A DNA stretch of 64,000 nt from Constantimarinum furrinae (GCF_014295415.1 NZ_CP052909.1:930001-994000); one strand, 5' to 3'. Shown: positions 8,771 through 18,126, numbered from the stretch's first letter. Translations and numbers: made by a program. Notes: generated by a model not told the origin, from the sequence alone.

Positions 8771-9469
8771 TTACTTTTTCCGAACAGTTAGTTGTTCAAT
8801 CCTTTTCTCATATTGTGCTCCCTTGAATATGCGTTGCACAAAGATTCCCGGTATATGTATCTGATTTGGATCCAGACTTCCGGCAGGTAATAATTCCTCC
8901 ACCTCGGCTACAGTAATTGTTGCCGCACCACACATATTCGGATTAAAATTTCTGGCCGTACCCTTAAATATTAAATTTCCGGCTTCGTCACCTTTCCATG
9001 CCTTTACGAAAGCAAAATCGGCTTTAAACGCCTTTTCCATGATATGCATTTTCCCGTTAAATTCGCGAGATTCCTTTCCTTCGGCTACTTCAGTTCCATA
9101 GCCTGCAGGCGTATAAAACGCAGGAATTCCCTGTTGTGCCGCCAGACAACGTTGTGCCAAAGTTCCCTGCGGAATTAATTCCACTTGCAACTCGCCACTT
9201 AGCATTTGTCTTTCAAACTCGGCATTCTCGCCCACATAGGAGGAGATCATCTTTTTTATCTGATGCTTCTGAAGTAATTGTCCCAACCCAAAATCATCCA
9301 CTCCCGCATTATTTGAAATACAGGTAACATCCTTAACATTTAATCGCACAAGTTCTGCTATAGAATTCTCCGGGATCCCACTTAAGCCGAATCCTCCAAG
9401 CATCAGAGTCATCCCGTCCTTTACCCCTTTACAGGCAGCTTCTACGCCGGCAACTGTCTTATTTATCAT
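8771..9469 (-). CDS. scoA: 3-oxoacid CoA-transferase, subunit A
   Basis: The alpha subunit (232 residues) of the same CoA-transferase. The CoA-binding segment [10 protein letters not shown] sits near residues 25-35, and the sequence continues with the family pattern through the [12 protein letters not shown] region and [10 protein letters not shown] near the C terminus. The start MINKTV at 9469 gives the normal family length. It is first in the operon; upstream lies only the 78-base gap that also holds the terminator of the PBP1A gene. Confidence 0.93.
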   Translation of the reverse strand: MINKTVAGVEAACKGVKDGMTLMLGGFGLSGIPENSIAELVRLNVKDVTCISNNAGVDDFGLGQLLQKHQIKKMISSYVGENAEFERQMLSGELQVELIPQGTLAQRCLAAQQGIPAFYTPAGYGTEVAEGKESREFNGKMHIMEKAFKADFAFVKAWKGDEAGNLIFKGTARNFNPNMCGAATITVAEVEELLPAGSLDPNQIHIPGIFVQRIFKGAQYEKRIEQLTVRKK

Positions 9470-9494
9470 TCCTTTCTATTTTTGTTAAAATTAC

Positions 9495-9523
9495 AAAAAA
9501 TGCTTCAGAAAAATCTGAAGCAT
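9495..9523 (-). terminator. Terminator of the ricT-gldH-PBP1A operon
   Basis: Perfect 10-bp stem ATGCTTCAGA (9500-9509) and TCTGAAGCAT (9514-9523) with an AAAA loop. Leftward transcripts run into a six-base T-tract (9495-9500 on the other strand). It lies 24 bases past the PBP1A stop. Confidence 0.88.
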
Positions 9524-9547
9524 CTCATTATACTTTTATCGTATTAG

Positions 9548-11860
9548 TTAAAAATCGAATTCATCGGGTATACCATCATCATTGGTATTTTCAGCCTTCC
9601 AGTTAGAACAATTAGTCTCGATAGAAAGATTAGCCGGTCGTTTAAATTGATCCTTGCTCACGTTCAGCTCATCGGCTTCATAGCATTTTCGCATATAGAT
9701 CGCCCAAATTGGCAGCGCCATGGTGGCTCCTTGTCCGTAGGCTGTACTACTAAAGTGTGTGGCCCTGTCCTCTCCACCAACCCATACTCCGGTTACGAGA
9801 TTCGGAACCATTCCCATAAACCATCCGTCACTATTATTTTGTGTCGTTCCGGTTTTACCGGCAATCGGATTTTCAAAAGCATAAGGATACCCGGTTACTG
9901 CATTCTTGTACACTGAATTACCAACAGCCCATTTGTGCCGTAAACGTGTACCGGAACCTCCCTGCGTTACTCCTTCCATAAGACTTACCGTTACATAGGC
10001 GGTCTCATTACTTATCACATCCTTGGTTTCCGGGACATTTTGAAACAAAACCGTTCCGTTCTTATCTTCAATACGCTGAATAAGCGTTGGTTTAATGTAT
10101 ACTCCTTCATTTGCGAAAGTGCTGTATGCACCTACCATTTCATACAATGAAACATCTGGAGTCCCCAACGCTATAGAAGGTGCTTCAGGCATGTTTTCTG
10201 TATCTACACCCATCTTTTTTACGAGATCGATAACCGGCACAGGCCCTACTCTGTCTATAAGTCTTGCGGTTATTGTATTTACCGAGTTTGCTAAGGCATT
10301 CTTTAGGGTTAACATCCCGCCGTAACCTCCACCTGCATTTTTTGGTGTCCAAGGCTTTAACAAACCGTACTTTCCTTCGGGTATGGTATACTGGGTGTTG
10401 GGTAAAGTATCGCAAGGCGACATATGCATCTGGTCTATTGCCGTGGCATAGACAAAAGGCTTAAAGGTAGAACCTATTTGCCGCTTCCCCTTCTTAACCA
10501 TATCATACTTAAAATGCTTGTAGTTTATCCCGCCAACCCAAGCCTTTACTTCGCCGGTCTGTGGGGTCATGGACATAAGGGATGCCTGCAAGAAACTCTT
10601 ATAATATCGTATTGAATCCAGCGGAGTCATGGTAGTATCTATATCACCTCCCCAAGAAAAGATACGCATCTGCGTTTTTTTCTTAAAACTGTTGATGATC
10701 TCTTCTTCACTTTTCCCCTGTTCGCTTAAAATACGCCAACGATCACTGCGGCGCATTGACGCATCCATGATCTGTTTGGTTTCTTCTTCTGTAATATCTC
10801 GGAATGGTGCCGTTTTATTTTTTTCGTTTTGTTTATCAAACTCCTTTTGAAGGTGGGCAATATGCATGTCTACGGCTTCTTCAGCAAACTTTTGCATTTT
10901 TGAATCTATAGTCACATATACTTTTAATCCGTCCCTGTAAATATTGTAATTGGTACCGTCGGTTTTTGGGTTCTTTTTTATCCAGTCCTCCATAAACGCA
11001 CGGGCATATTCCCTGAAATACGTCGCGATTCCTTCATCATGTCCCTGCGGGGTATAATTAATTTCCAAAGGAAGTGCCTGCAATGAGTCTTTAACCGACT
11101 CTGAAATAAAATCGTATTTCGCCATCTGTGACAGCACCACATTTCTGCGGTTTTTTACTCCTTCAGGATTTCGCAAAGGATTATATAAGGAGGAATTTTT
11201 AAACATCCCTACCAAAGTAGCCGATTCTATCGTTGTGAGTTCTTCTGGGGGTTTGTCGAAATAAATATTCGCTGCCGATTCAATACCCACAGCCTGATTG
11301 AGAAAATCGTATTCGTTAAAATACATGGTAATGATCTCTTCCTTGGTGTAGCGCCGTTCCAAGCGAGTGGCAATGATCCACTCCTTTACTTTTTGAATCC
11401 CTCGTTGCAGTTTATTTCGTGAAACCTGCTCAGTAAAAAAAAGCTTAGCCAACTGTTGAGAAATAGTACTTGCTCCACCTTTGGATCCTAGAAAGACAAA
11501 TGCTCTAACGGTTCCTTTTGCATCGATCCCCGAATGATCATAAAATCGTACATCTTCGGTGGCAATCAGGGCATTGACCAAATGATCGGGCAACGCTTCA
11601 TACTTAACAGGGGTACGGTTTTCTTTGTAGAATTTTCCCAAAACCTTTCCGTCGCTGGCAATAATTTCAGTGGCTAGGTTTTTCTCAGGGTTTTCAAGAC
11701 TGGTTTCGTCGGGTAAACTACCAAACACTCCCCAGGAAGCCAGAAGAAAAACTAAAAATACCAGAGCGATCAATCCGCCAAAGATCTTCCAGAAGGTTTT
11801 TATATTTCTTGTCTCGTCGTTTTGTGCTCCCGATTTTTTCTTCGTTTGTTTTTTTGCCAT
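9548..11860 (-). CDS. Penicillin-binding protein 1A, bifunctional transglycosylase/transpeptidase
   Basis: A 770-residue class A PBP that polymerises glycan strands and cross-links peptides at the periplasmic face of the inner membrane. A basic cytoplasmic tail is followed by one membrane segment (about 22-46). The GT51 domain shows ATEDVRFYDHSG with catalytic Glu102, and GGASTISQQLAK (about 128-139). The transpeptidase domain has SxxK at Ser464-Lys467 (GSTFKPF), SVN at 526-528 and KTG at 669-671. All key residues are intact. The acidic C terminus ends DDGIPDEFDF. It lies five bases downstream of gldH in an operon led by ricT. Confidence 0.95.
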   Translation of the reverse strand: MAKKQTKKKSGAQNDETRNIKTFWKIFGGLIALVFLVFLLASWGVFGSLPDETSLENPEKNLATEIIASDGKVLGKFYKENRTPVKYEALPDHLVNALIATEDVRFYDHSGIDAKGTVRAFVFLGSKGGASTISQQLAKLFFTEQVSRNKLQRGIQKVKEWIIATRLERRYTKEEIITMYFNEYDFLNQAVGIESAANIYFDKPPEELTTIESATLVGMFKNSSLYNPLRNPEGVKNRRNVVLSQMAKYDFISESVKDSLQALPLEINYTPQGHDEGIATYFREYARAFMEDWIKKNPKTDGTNYNIYRDGLKVYVTIDSKMQKFAEEAVDMHIAHLQKEFDKQNEKNKTAPFRDITEEETKQIMDASMRRSDRWRILSEQGKSEEEIINSFKKKTQMRIFSWGGDIDTTMTPLDSIRYYKSFLQASLMSMTPQTGEVKAWVGGINYKHFKYDMVKKGKRQIGSTFKPFVYATAIDQMHMSPCDTLPNTQYTIPEGKYGLLKPWTPKNAGGGYGGMLTLKNALANSVNTITARLIDRVGPVPVIDLVKKMGVDTENMPEAPSIALGTPDVSLYEMVGAYSTFANEGVYIKPTLIQRIEDKNGTVLFQNVPETKDVISNETAYVTVSLMEGVTQGGSGTRLRHKWAVGNSVYKNAVTGYPYAFENPIAGKTGTTQNNSDGWFMGMVPNLVTGVWVGGEDRATHFSSTAYGQGATMALPIWAIYMRKCYEADELNVSKDQFKRPANLSIETNCSNWKAENTNDDGIPDEFDF

Positions 11861-11865
11861 GATGC

Positions 11866-12351
11866 TTATTGTTGAACTGCTTCCTCTACACTCACACCAA
11901 TATCTGTGATCCCCTCTAGGTTTGTAACGCCGTCTACTTCACCGTTATTGCGGACTGCCTGTGTTATAATTATGTTATAATTTCCGGCTTCCCGAAATGA
12001 AACGTTCTCCTTATACCATAATTTATTCTCTTTAATACTTCCTATTCCGGTGCCCATCCATTCCCCGTTCGGGTAGGCCATTTTATACTCTAAAGTATCA
12101 GTAATCGTTTTTCCATGAGGAAACTCCAAATCTACCACCAAGAAAATATTATTGTATTTATAGTCGTTGGTATTCCTTACATGGATAAAAACGTTATAAA
12201 TTTTCAACGAATCCGGGGCCGGAAACTCGAACTCCACAGCACGATCCTTTTCCCAATAACCCGGTAAAGATTCCCACTTGCTCAACGCCACGTTAGAATC
12301 ACAGGCGCTTACTGTAATTAAGATGCTCAAAATTAATACGGCTCTAAGCAT
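11866..12351 (-). CDS. gldH: Gliding motility lipoprotein GldH
   Basis: This 161-residue protein has a short signal peptide with a lipobox ending VSAC (Cys17), so it is a lipoprotein. The mature part, from DSNVALSKWESLPG on, matches the GldH family: a beta-rich domain with FPAPDS, VRNTNDYKYNNIFL and TDTLEYKMAYPNGEWMG stretches. GldH is needed for gliding and type IX secretion in Flavobacterium johnsoniae, although its exact role is unclear. Its start overlaps the ricT stop by 8 bases, and the PBP1A gene follows after 5 bases, so the three are co-transcribed and probably translationally coupled at the first junction. Confidence 0.93.
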   Translation of the reverse strand: MLRAVLILSILITVSACDSNVALSKWESLPGYWEKDRAVEFEFPAPDSLKIYNVFIHVRNTNDYKYNNIFLVVDLEFPHGKTITDTLEYKMAYPNGEWMGTGIGSIKENKLWYKENVSFREAGNYNIIITQAVRNNGEVDGVTNLEGITDIGVSVEEAVQQ

Positions 12352-13513
12352 TGTTTCGGGTATTGCGTTTTTTATTCTTATTTCGGTTTTTATTTCTGCG
12401 TTTTTTGTTTTTGCTGCGTTTGGGCTGGTCGAATCGTGTTAAACTATCCTGTCCTACTACATTATTGAAGACCTTGTCTTGAGAAACTACAGTTTCTTCG
12501 ATATACTCTTCCAGGCTTGCTACAGACTTACCTTTATTGTTCAGTGCAATGATTTCGTTTACTCTGTCGGATTTTAATTCGTGCCAGTTCATGCCGTCTT
12601 TATCGTAGGCATACCAAAGCGATCCCTTAAAAATATCTATCTTTTGACAACTGGCAGATCCCTTTTCGGTTTTTAATTTGATATCTGTCTTCGGAAAAGT
12701 CTCTAAGGCTTCAAGATAAGTATCCAGTTCGTAATTGAGACAACATTTTAATTTCCCGCATTGCCCAGCGAGTTTCTGCGGGTTAAGTGACAATTGTTGA
12801 TAACGCGCTGCCGAAGTGTTTACCGACCTGAAATCTGTTAACCAGGTTGAACAGCACAATTCCCTTCCACAGGATCCAATGCCTCCCAATCTGGCGGCCT
12901 CCTGACGGAATCCCACCTGTTTCATTTCGATTCTGGTGTTGAAGGTGCGTGCAAAATCCTTGATCAGCTGTCTGAAATCTACCCGATCCTCGGCGGTATA
13001 ATAAAAGATCACTTTGGATCCGTCACCCTGAAACTCAACATCACTAATTTTCATCTGAAGGCCAAGTCCCATCGCGATCTCCCTGGATCGCTTTTGCATA
13101 TCGGTTTCTCTATCGCGAACTTTTTGCCAAACGTCGATGTCTTTCTGGGTGGCTTTGCGGTAAATTTTAGGAAGCTCTTCTAAATTCGTAGGCTGTTTTT
13201 TCTTCTTCATTTGTACCCTAACCAATTCCCCTGTAAGAGTTACAATACCAATATCATGACCCGGAGATGCTTCGGTAGCCACGATATCTCCTATACTTAA
13301 AGATAAATTCTCGGGATTTTGAAAGAATAATTTTCTTCCGTTCTTAAATCGCACCTCTACCGCAGAAAAGGGTTCCATATTTTCGGGTAACGACATATTG
13401 GAAAGCCAGTCAAACACCGTTAATTTATTGCAGCCATCGGTACCGCAAGTTCCATTATTCTTACAGCCCTTTGGCTGACCGTTGGCGCCTGTGGCACAGC
13501 TGGTACAGCCCAT
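12344..13513 (-). CDS. ricT: PSP1-domain regulatory protein, RicT-like
   Basis: A 389-residue cytoplasmic protein with a central PSP1 domain (about residues 100-270). It has a Cys-rich N terminus (C3, C6, C17, C23, C28) and two further clusters, CGRELCC and CGKLKCC, in the PSP1 domain. In Bacillus subtilis, RicT (YaaT) works with RicA and RicF in an iron-sulfur complex that affects RNA processing; the Cys clusters fit metal binding here too, but RicA/RicF partners are not visible. The C terminus is an unusual tail of about 20 residues, almost only Lys, Arg and Asn, which could bind RNA. It heads the operon with gldH and PBP1A. Confidence 0.88.
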   Translation of the reverse strand: MGCTSCATGANGQPKGCKNNGTCGTDGCNKLTVFDWLSNMSLPENMEPFSAVEVRFKNGRKLFFQNPENLSLSIGDIVATEASPGHDIGIVTLTGELVRVQMKKKKQPTNLEELPKIYRKATQKDIDVWQKVRDRETDMQKRSREIAMGLGLQMKISDVEFQGDGSKVIFYYTAEDRVDFRQLIKDFARTFNTRIEMKQVGFRQEAARLGGIGSCGRELCCSTWLTDFRSVNTSAARYQQLSLNPQKLAGQCGKLKCCLNYELDTYLEALETFPKTDIKLKTEKGSASCQKIDIFKGSLWYAYDKDGMNWHELKSDRVNEIIALNNKGKSVASLEEYIEETVVSQDKVFNNVVGQDSLTRFDQPKRSKNKKRRNKNRNKNKKRNTRNNA

Positions 13514-13640
13514 ATTTTTTATATAAAGCTCCTTTTTTTGAAGACTTCTGCATAAAAACAGAAATCGTTTAAAACAAAAAAAAGAGGCGAAGATTAAACA
13601 TTCTCTTTAACAGGTAAAGATACCAATTTATTATGGATCC

Positions 13641-14672
13641 TTACTTTTTGAATTTCAGTTTTTCGGAACGTCCTTTTTTAAATATTTTATTGCTGTTTGG
13701 AATACCTTGCCTTAGTTTTTTCTGTTCTTCATAAGGCAATTGAATTACCTCAACACATTCTGGAGAACAGCAATTTTCCATCTTATCCGCACAGGATTCA
13801 CATTGTATAAACAATAAATGACAAGCCTCGTTCGCGCAATTAACATGAGTATCGCAGGGTTCACCACACTGATGACAATTGGCGATCACATCGGGGGTGA
13901 TTCTTTCACCTCGACGGTGATCGAATACAAAGTTCTTTCCTACGAATTTATTTTCCAACCCTTTTTGCTCCACCTGCCGGGCATATTCTATGATTCCGCC
14001 TTCCAATTGATATACCTGTTTAAACCCCTTGTGCTTGTAATAGGCGCTCGCTTTTTCGCAGCGAATGCCTCCGGTGCAATACATGACTAATTTCTTGTCC
14101 TCCTTATGATCTTTTAAGTCTTCTTCGATAAGATCCAGAGAATCGCGAAAGGTGTCGACATCGGGTGTAACAGCACCCTTAAAATGTCCTATCTCACTCT
14201 CATAATGATTCCGCATATCGACCAAAACCGTGTCCGGATCTTCAATAAGCCGGTTAAATGCTTCAGCATTTACGTGAACTCCCTTATTTGTGACGTCGAA
14301 GGTATCATCGTTCAAACCATCGGCTACGATCTTGTTTCTCACCTTCACTTTCAGTTTTAAAAACGATTTGAGATCGTGCTCTATGGCAATATTGAGACGT
14401 ACGTCATTCAGAAAATAGATTCCGTCGAGAAAGGTTTTAAACTCGTTGAATCGCTTTGCAGGAACCGACAGCTGCGCATTAATGCCTTCGTGGGCAACAT
14501 AGATGCGGCCAAGGACTTCCATTTGATCCCAGGCGACGAATAAATGATTTCTGAACAGATGTGGATTGCCAATTTTGGCATACTGATAGAAAGAGAGCGT
14601 TAACCGTTCTTCTCCGGCTTCCTCTAATAGCGCTTCTCTCTCTTTTGCACTTAAGGTATTGTACAGTTGCAT
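13641..14672 (-). CDS. trhO: tRNA uridine(34) hydroxylase, rhodanese family
   Basis: A 343-residue member of the YceA/TrhO family, which makes 5-hydroxyuridine at tRNA position 34 using oxygen. An N-terminal acylphosphatase-like domain is followed by a rhodanese domain with the active loop CTGGIRCEK (Cys199 to Lys207). The C terminus is Cys-rich with several CxxC pairs (CHQCGEPC, CESC, CCSPEC), probably a zinc site. I place the start at 14672 (MQLYNTLSAK): the longer frame that opens with TTG at 14738 would begin inside a perfect promoter, and its extra residues do not resemble the family. The gene is divergent from recA. Confidence 0.92.
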   Translation of the reverse strand: MQLYNTLSAKEREALLEEAGEERLTLSFYQYAKIGNPHLFRNHLFVAWDQMEVLGRIYVAHEGINAQLSVPAKRFNEFKTFLDGIYFLNDVRLNIAIEHDLKSFLKLKVKVRNKIVADGLNDDTFDVTNKGVHVNAEAFNRLIEDPDTVLVDMRNHYESEIGHFKGAVTPDVDTFRDSLDLIEEDLKDHKEDKKLVMYCTGGIRCEKASAYYKHKGFKQVYQLEGGIIEYARQVEQKGLENKFVGKNFVFDHRRGERITPDVIANCHQCGEPCDTHVNCANEACHLLFIQCESCADKMENCCSPECVEVIQLPYEEQKKLRQGIPNSNKIFKKGRSEKLKFKK

Positions 14673-14708
14673 GCTATACTTTTTATTAGTGAAAAGATTA
14701 TTACCGCG

Positions 14709-14739
14709 CAAAATTACCCATTTTATTGTTGTTGACAAA
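14709..14739 (-). promoter_or_regulatory. Promoter of trhO
   Basis: On the minus strand TTTG (14736-14739) and TAATTTTG (14709-14716) are exact matches to the Bacteroidota consensus with the ideal 19-base spacer. Transcription should start near 14703, leaving a leader of about 30 bases before the ATG at 14672. Confidence 0.85.
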
Positions 14740-14763
14740 AATCTTTAGAGCGCTCTTTTTCCC

Positions 14764-14795
14764 TTTGCGCCTGAGACAAAGAAATAGTACCTTAG
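14764..14795 (+). promoter_or_regulatory. Promoter of recA
   Basis: TTTG at 14764-14767, a 20-base spacer and TACCTTAG at 14788-14795 (one mismatch to TANNTTTG). Expected leader of about 25 bases. It lies back to back with the trhO promoter. No LexA-like palindrome was noticed next to it. Confidence 0.6.
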
Positions 14796-14826
14796 CCTAC
14801 TGACTCCCGAATAAATAATTATACAC

Positions 14827-15834
14827 ATGAGTAACGAAAAAGACGCAAAATTAAAAGCCTTAAAACTAACATTAGATAAACTGGATAAGACCTATGGCAA
14901 AGGCACTGTGATGAAGATGGGCGACTCTGCCGTTCAGGAGGTAGAAGTAATCCCAACGGGATCTCTTGGTCTGGATGTAGCCCTTGGAGTGGGCGGATAT
15001 CCACGAGGAAGAGTTATAGAAATATACGGTCCCGAATCATCGGGTAAAACCACGCTAACTCTTCATGCCATAGCCGAGGCTCAAAAAAAAGGAGGAATCG
15101 CCGCATTTATTGATGCCGAGCATGCTTTCGACAGGTATTATGCCGAAAAATTGGGGGTGGATATTGAGAATCTTATCATTTCACAGCCCGATAACGGAGA
15201 GCAGGCACTGGAGATTACCGACAATCTTATTAGAAGTGGAGCCATTGACATCATAGTAATTGACTCGGTTGCCGCCTTAACGCCTAAAAGTGAGATAGAA
15301 GGCGAAATGGGAGACAGTAAAATGGGACTCCACGCAAGATTAATGTCTCAGGCATTGCGAAAATTAACCGGCTCAATAAGCAAAACGCATTGTACGGTAA
15401 TTTTTATTAATCAGCTTAGAGAGAAGATAGGAGTAATGTTTGGGAATCCTGAAACCACTACCGGAGGAAATGCTTTAAAATTCTACGCTTCGGTACGATT
15501 GGATATTAGAAGATCTACGCAAATAAAAGATACCGACAGCAATGTAAAAGGGAACAAGACCCGGGTAAAAGTAGTGAAGAATAAAGTGGCTCCACCCTTC
15601 AAAACTGCCGAATTCGACATTATGTACGGTGAAGGAATTTCTAAGGTAGGTGAAATCATCGATATAGGTGTTGATTTTGAAATCGTTAAAAAGAGCGGTT
15701 CATGGTTTAGTTATGACGACACCAAATTAGGACAAGGAAGAGACGCGGTGAAAACACTGCTAATGGACAATCCCGAGCTAATGGAAGAACTGGAGCTAAA
15801 GATCAAAGAAGCTATTGCGGCCAACAACGCATAA
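14827..15834 (+). CDS. recA: Recombinase RecA
   Basis: The 335-residue RecA ATPase, which forms filaments on single-stranded DNA, exchanges strands in homologous recombination and repair, and is needed for natural transformation. Walker A is GPESSGKT (68-75). The segment [20 protein letters not shown], the L1 region and [22 protein letters not shown] (L2) all match the family closely. The C terminus is acidic, as usual. It stands alone between its promoter and a 130-base gap before the ECF sigma gene. No intein or interruption. Confidence 0.98.
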   Translation: MSNEKDAKLKALKLTLDKLDKTYGKGTVMKMGDSAVQEVEVIPTGSLGLDVALGVGGYPRGRVIEIYGPESSGKTTLTLHAIAEAQKKGGIAAFIDAEHAFDRYYAEKLGVDIENLIISQPDNGEQALEITDNLIRSGAIDIIVIDSVAALTPKSEIEGEMGDSKMGLHARLMSQALRKLTGSISKTHCTVIFINQLREKIGVMFGNPETTTGGNALKFYASVRLDIRRSTQIKDTDSNVKGNKTRVKVVKNKVAPPFKTAEFDIMYGEGISKVGEIIDIGVDFEIVKKSGSWFSYDDTKLGQGRDAVKTLLMDNPELMEELELKIKEAIAANNA

Positions 15835-15964
15835 CTTTGTATTGCAAACGCAACCCTTTTAGATCGTTGGTATCTACTTAACGTAGAAACCCGGTTTATT
15901 ATGGTTGCCTACTTGCAAAGTTTAGTAAGTTTTTCAACATTAAATAATATTCACGGCACTACGT

Positions 15965-16498
15965 TTGACATTAGACGAGCTCATCATACAATGTAAGAGG
16001 CAAGATGCTACAGCACAAGGAGAATTGTACAAGCGATATTCGGGTACATTATTTTCCATTTGTCTGAAGTATTCACCGAATTATGTAGAAGCAGAAGACA
16101 ATCTACAGGATTCATTTCTTACTATATTTAAGCGAATTGAGCAATATGAAGGCAAAGGCTCTTTTGAAGGCTGGATAAAACGTATCACCGTAAATACAGC
16201 CCTTCAGAAGTATCGTAAAAAACGCGACTTTGAAATAAACAACGAAGAACAAATTGAAGATGCCAATGAAGAAGTGGAGGCAGAAAACGTTCCGTTGGAT
16301 TTTTTACTGAAGATCGTCCAGGAATTGCCAGCCAGGTATCGATTGATCTTTAATATGTATGTTCTGGATGGATATACACACAAAGAAATAGGAGAATTGT
16401 TAGGTATTAGTGACGGAACGTCTAAATCTAATCTGGCAAGGGGCCGGGCGATACTAAAAGCAAAGATCGAAGCATATAACGAACAGAATAATTTATAA
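15965..16498 (+). CDS. ECF-type RNA polymerase sigma factor
   Basis: A 177-residue sigma-70 family protein of the extracytoplasmic-function group. Region 2 spans about residues 20-90 (the VEAEDNLQDSFLTIFKRI segment is typical of region 2.2) and region 4 about 110-165, with the helix-turn-helix LDGYTHKEIGELLGISDGT. The likely start is TTG at 15965; there is no ATG near the expected N terminus, and the frame is open back to a stop at 15941. Confusingly, that TTG lies inside a perfect -7 sequence, TACGTTTG (15960-15967). The next gene, 34 bases on, encodes its probable membrane anti-sigma partner. Confidence 0.92.
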   Translation: MTLDELIIQCKRQDATAQGELYKRYSGTLFSICLKYSPNYVEAEDNLQDSFLTIFKRIEQYEGKGSFEGWIKRITVNTALQKYRKKRDFEINNEEQIEDANEEVEAENVPLDFLLKIVQELPARYRLIFNMYVLDGYTHKEIGELLGISDGTSKSNLARGRAILKAKIEAYNEQNNL

Positions 16499-16532
16499 GA
16501 CTCAAAAGAATAACCGATATTTCGGCTAAACA

Positions 16533-18074
16533 ATGAAAGAAAAAAAGCACATAGACGAGCTTTTTAAAGAACGCTTCCAAAACTTTGAAGCTTCCCCCTC
16601 TCCTGAGGTCTGGACTAGTATTCAGGCTAAACTCAACAAGGAGAAGAAGGAGCGCAAGGTTATTCCGCTGTGGTGGAAAGTGGGAGGTGTTGCGGCATTG
16701 CTGGCGCTTTTACTCACCATTGGCAATAGTGTTTTTGATTCTTCTGAAAAAACGAATACCCTTACCAACGAGCAGACAAACAAGTCTGTTGAAGACGGAA
16801 CGTTGAAAGAAAGCACCTTCAACGAGGATGAGATAAATGATACCGATTATGCCGTTGACACGGAAACTATAGAAGATTCCAAAGTGGATGTGCCTGAAAC
16901 TAAAGACACAAAAAAGGTTTCCAATAAAACCCCGGGTGATGCGATCTACAAAAAAGCAAATTCGGTTAAAACTGCCGTAGCTTCTGAAGAAATTAAAACC
17001 AAGAAACAATCTTCAGCTAATAACAAAGACCATTTTAAAAATGATGCTGTACTTAACACAGGTGTCGATTCTGAAACTCTGAATAAGAAAGCTAATGCCA
17101 TAGCTTCAGAAAAAAATAAGAAAGCAGAAAAAGGCCTTCCGACAGACAAAACGGAAACCCTCATTAATACGGATAAAACAATTGCGGAGACCATAGAATC
17201 TAAAGTAGCCGGCAATAAAACGGCTGAAGAAAAGACAGCTGCGGAAGAAAAAACAGAGGAAAAAAATAAAACCACTAACCAAAAATCAATTTTCGACGCC
17301 ATTGAGGAATCTAAGAAAACCGAAGAAGCCGTAGCAAAAAAATCTAAGCCGGATAATCGCTGGGATGTATCGCCTAATGTGGGGCCGGTCTACTATAACA
17401 CTTTAAGCAACGGCTCTTCCTTAGATCCTTCCTTTGCAGATAACAACAAATCCGGTGATGTGAACTTCAGTTATGGTGTGAACGTCGCCTATAATATTTC
17501 GGAGAAGTTTAGTGTGCGTACAGGAATTAACAATGTGGATCTCAGTTATAGCACTTCCGGAATTGAATTGGGTACCGGGCCGGTCTCTTCGGCATTGAAA
17601 TCGATCGATTACGGTGGAAAAAGTGTAGTGCTAACTGCAGTGGATAAAGGCGGTTTTGACACCAACATCCCCGAAAACCCCCTGGATAATATTACGCCTA
17701 AATCTACTTCGGGAGAGGCGATGATCCATCAAAATATCACGTATTATGAAGTACCGCTTGAATTAAAATATGCGCTGCTCAACAAACGATTTGGCATTAA
17801 TATGATAGGCGGCTTTAGTACATTATTTCTCGGCAACAATGACGTATCGGTGAGTGCCGGAGATTTTAGCAGTACCCTTGGAGAAGCCAACAATTTAAAT
17901 TCGGTGAGTTTTACAACAAACTTCGGATTGGGCTTTGATTACAGAATTTCCAGAATGTTTAAGTTTAATATTGAGCCTATGTTTAAATACCAGCTTAATC
18001 CATATACAGATTCGTCTGTAGGCTTTAAGCCCTATTATTTTGGGATTTACAGCGGGTTGAGTTTTAGGTTTTAG
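16533..18074 (+). CDS. Anti-sigma/outer-membrane beta-barrel fusion (dual-membrane anti-sigma type)
   Basis: A 513-residue protein with three parts. Residues 1-45 are a small charged cytoplasmic segment with the pattern FxxFExxPxPxVWxxIxxxL, the likely sigma-binding part. One membrane helix follows at about 46-65 (KVGGVAALLALLLTIG). Residues 70-270 are a long Lys/Glu/Thr-rich, low-complexity linker. Residues 275-513 form an outer-membrane beta-barrel domain with alternating strands, ending in YSGLSFRF with a terminal Phe. There is no N-terminal signal peptide. The layout matches the dual-membrane-spanning anti-sigma factors (Dma) described in Bacteroides, where sensing at the outer membrane controls an ECF sigma. 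It follows its sigma gene directly. Confidence 0.82.
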   Translation: MKEKKHIDELFKERFQNFEASPSPEVWTSIQAKLNKEKKERKVIPLWWKVGGVAALLALLLTIGNSVFDSSEKTNTLTNEQTNKSVEDGTLKESTFNEDEINDTDYAVDTETIEDSKVDVPETKDTKKVSNKTPGDAIYKKANSVKTAVASEEIKTKKQSSANNKDHFKNDAVLNTGVDSETLNKKANAIASEKNKKAEKGLPTDKTETLINTDKTIAETIESKVAGNKTAEEKTAAEEKTEEKNKTTNQKSIFDAIEESKKTEEAVAKKSKPDNRWDVSPNVGPVYYNTLSNGSSLDPSFADNNKSGDVNFSYGVNVAYNISEKFSVRTGINNVDLSYSTSGIELGTGPVSSALKSIDYGGKSVVLTAVDKGGFDTNIPENPLDNITPKSTSGEAMIHQNITYYEVPLELKYALLNKRFGINMIGGFSTLFLGNNDVSVSAGDFSSTLGEANNLNSVSFTTNFGLGFDYRISRMFKFNIEPMFKYQLNPYTDSSVGFKPYYFGIYSGLSFRF

Positions 18075-18126
18075 GTTAGTTTTTTAGTTGGTTAGGTTTG
18101 GAGTAACCCAAACAAACAATGATGAG

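Noticed and set aside
14673-14738. Longer form of trhO opening with TTG at 14738
   Set aside because: The extra 22 codons overlap a perfect promoter and show no family similarity; ATG 14672 gives the normal N terminus.
16946-17302. Long antisense ORF within the anti-sigma/barrel gene
   Set aside because: It is opposite the Lys/Glu-rich linker; low-complexity coding sequence keeps the antisense frame open and no protein family is apparent.
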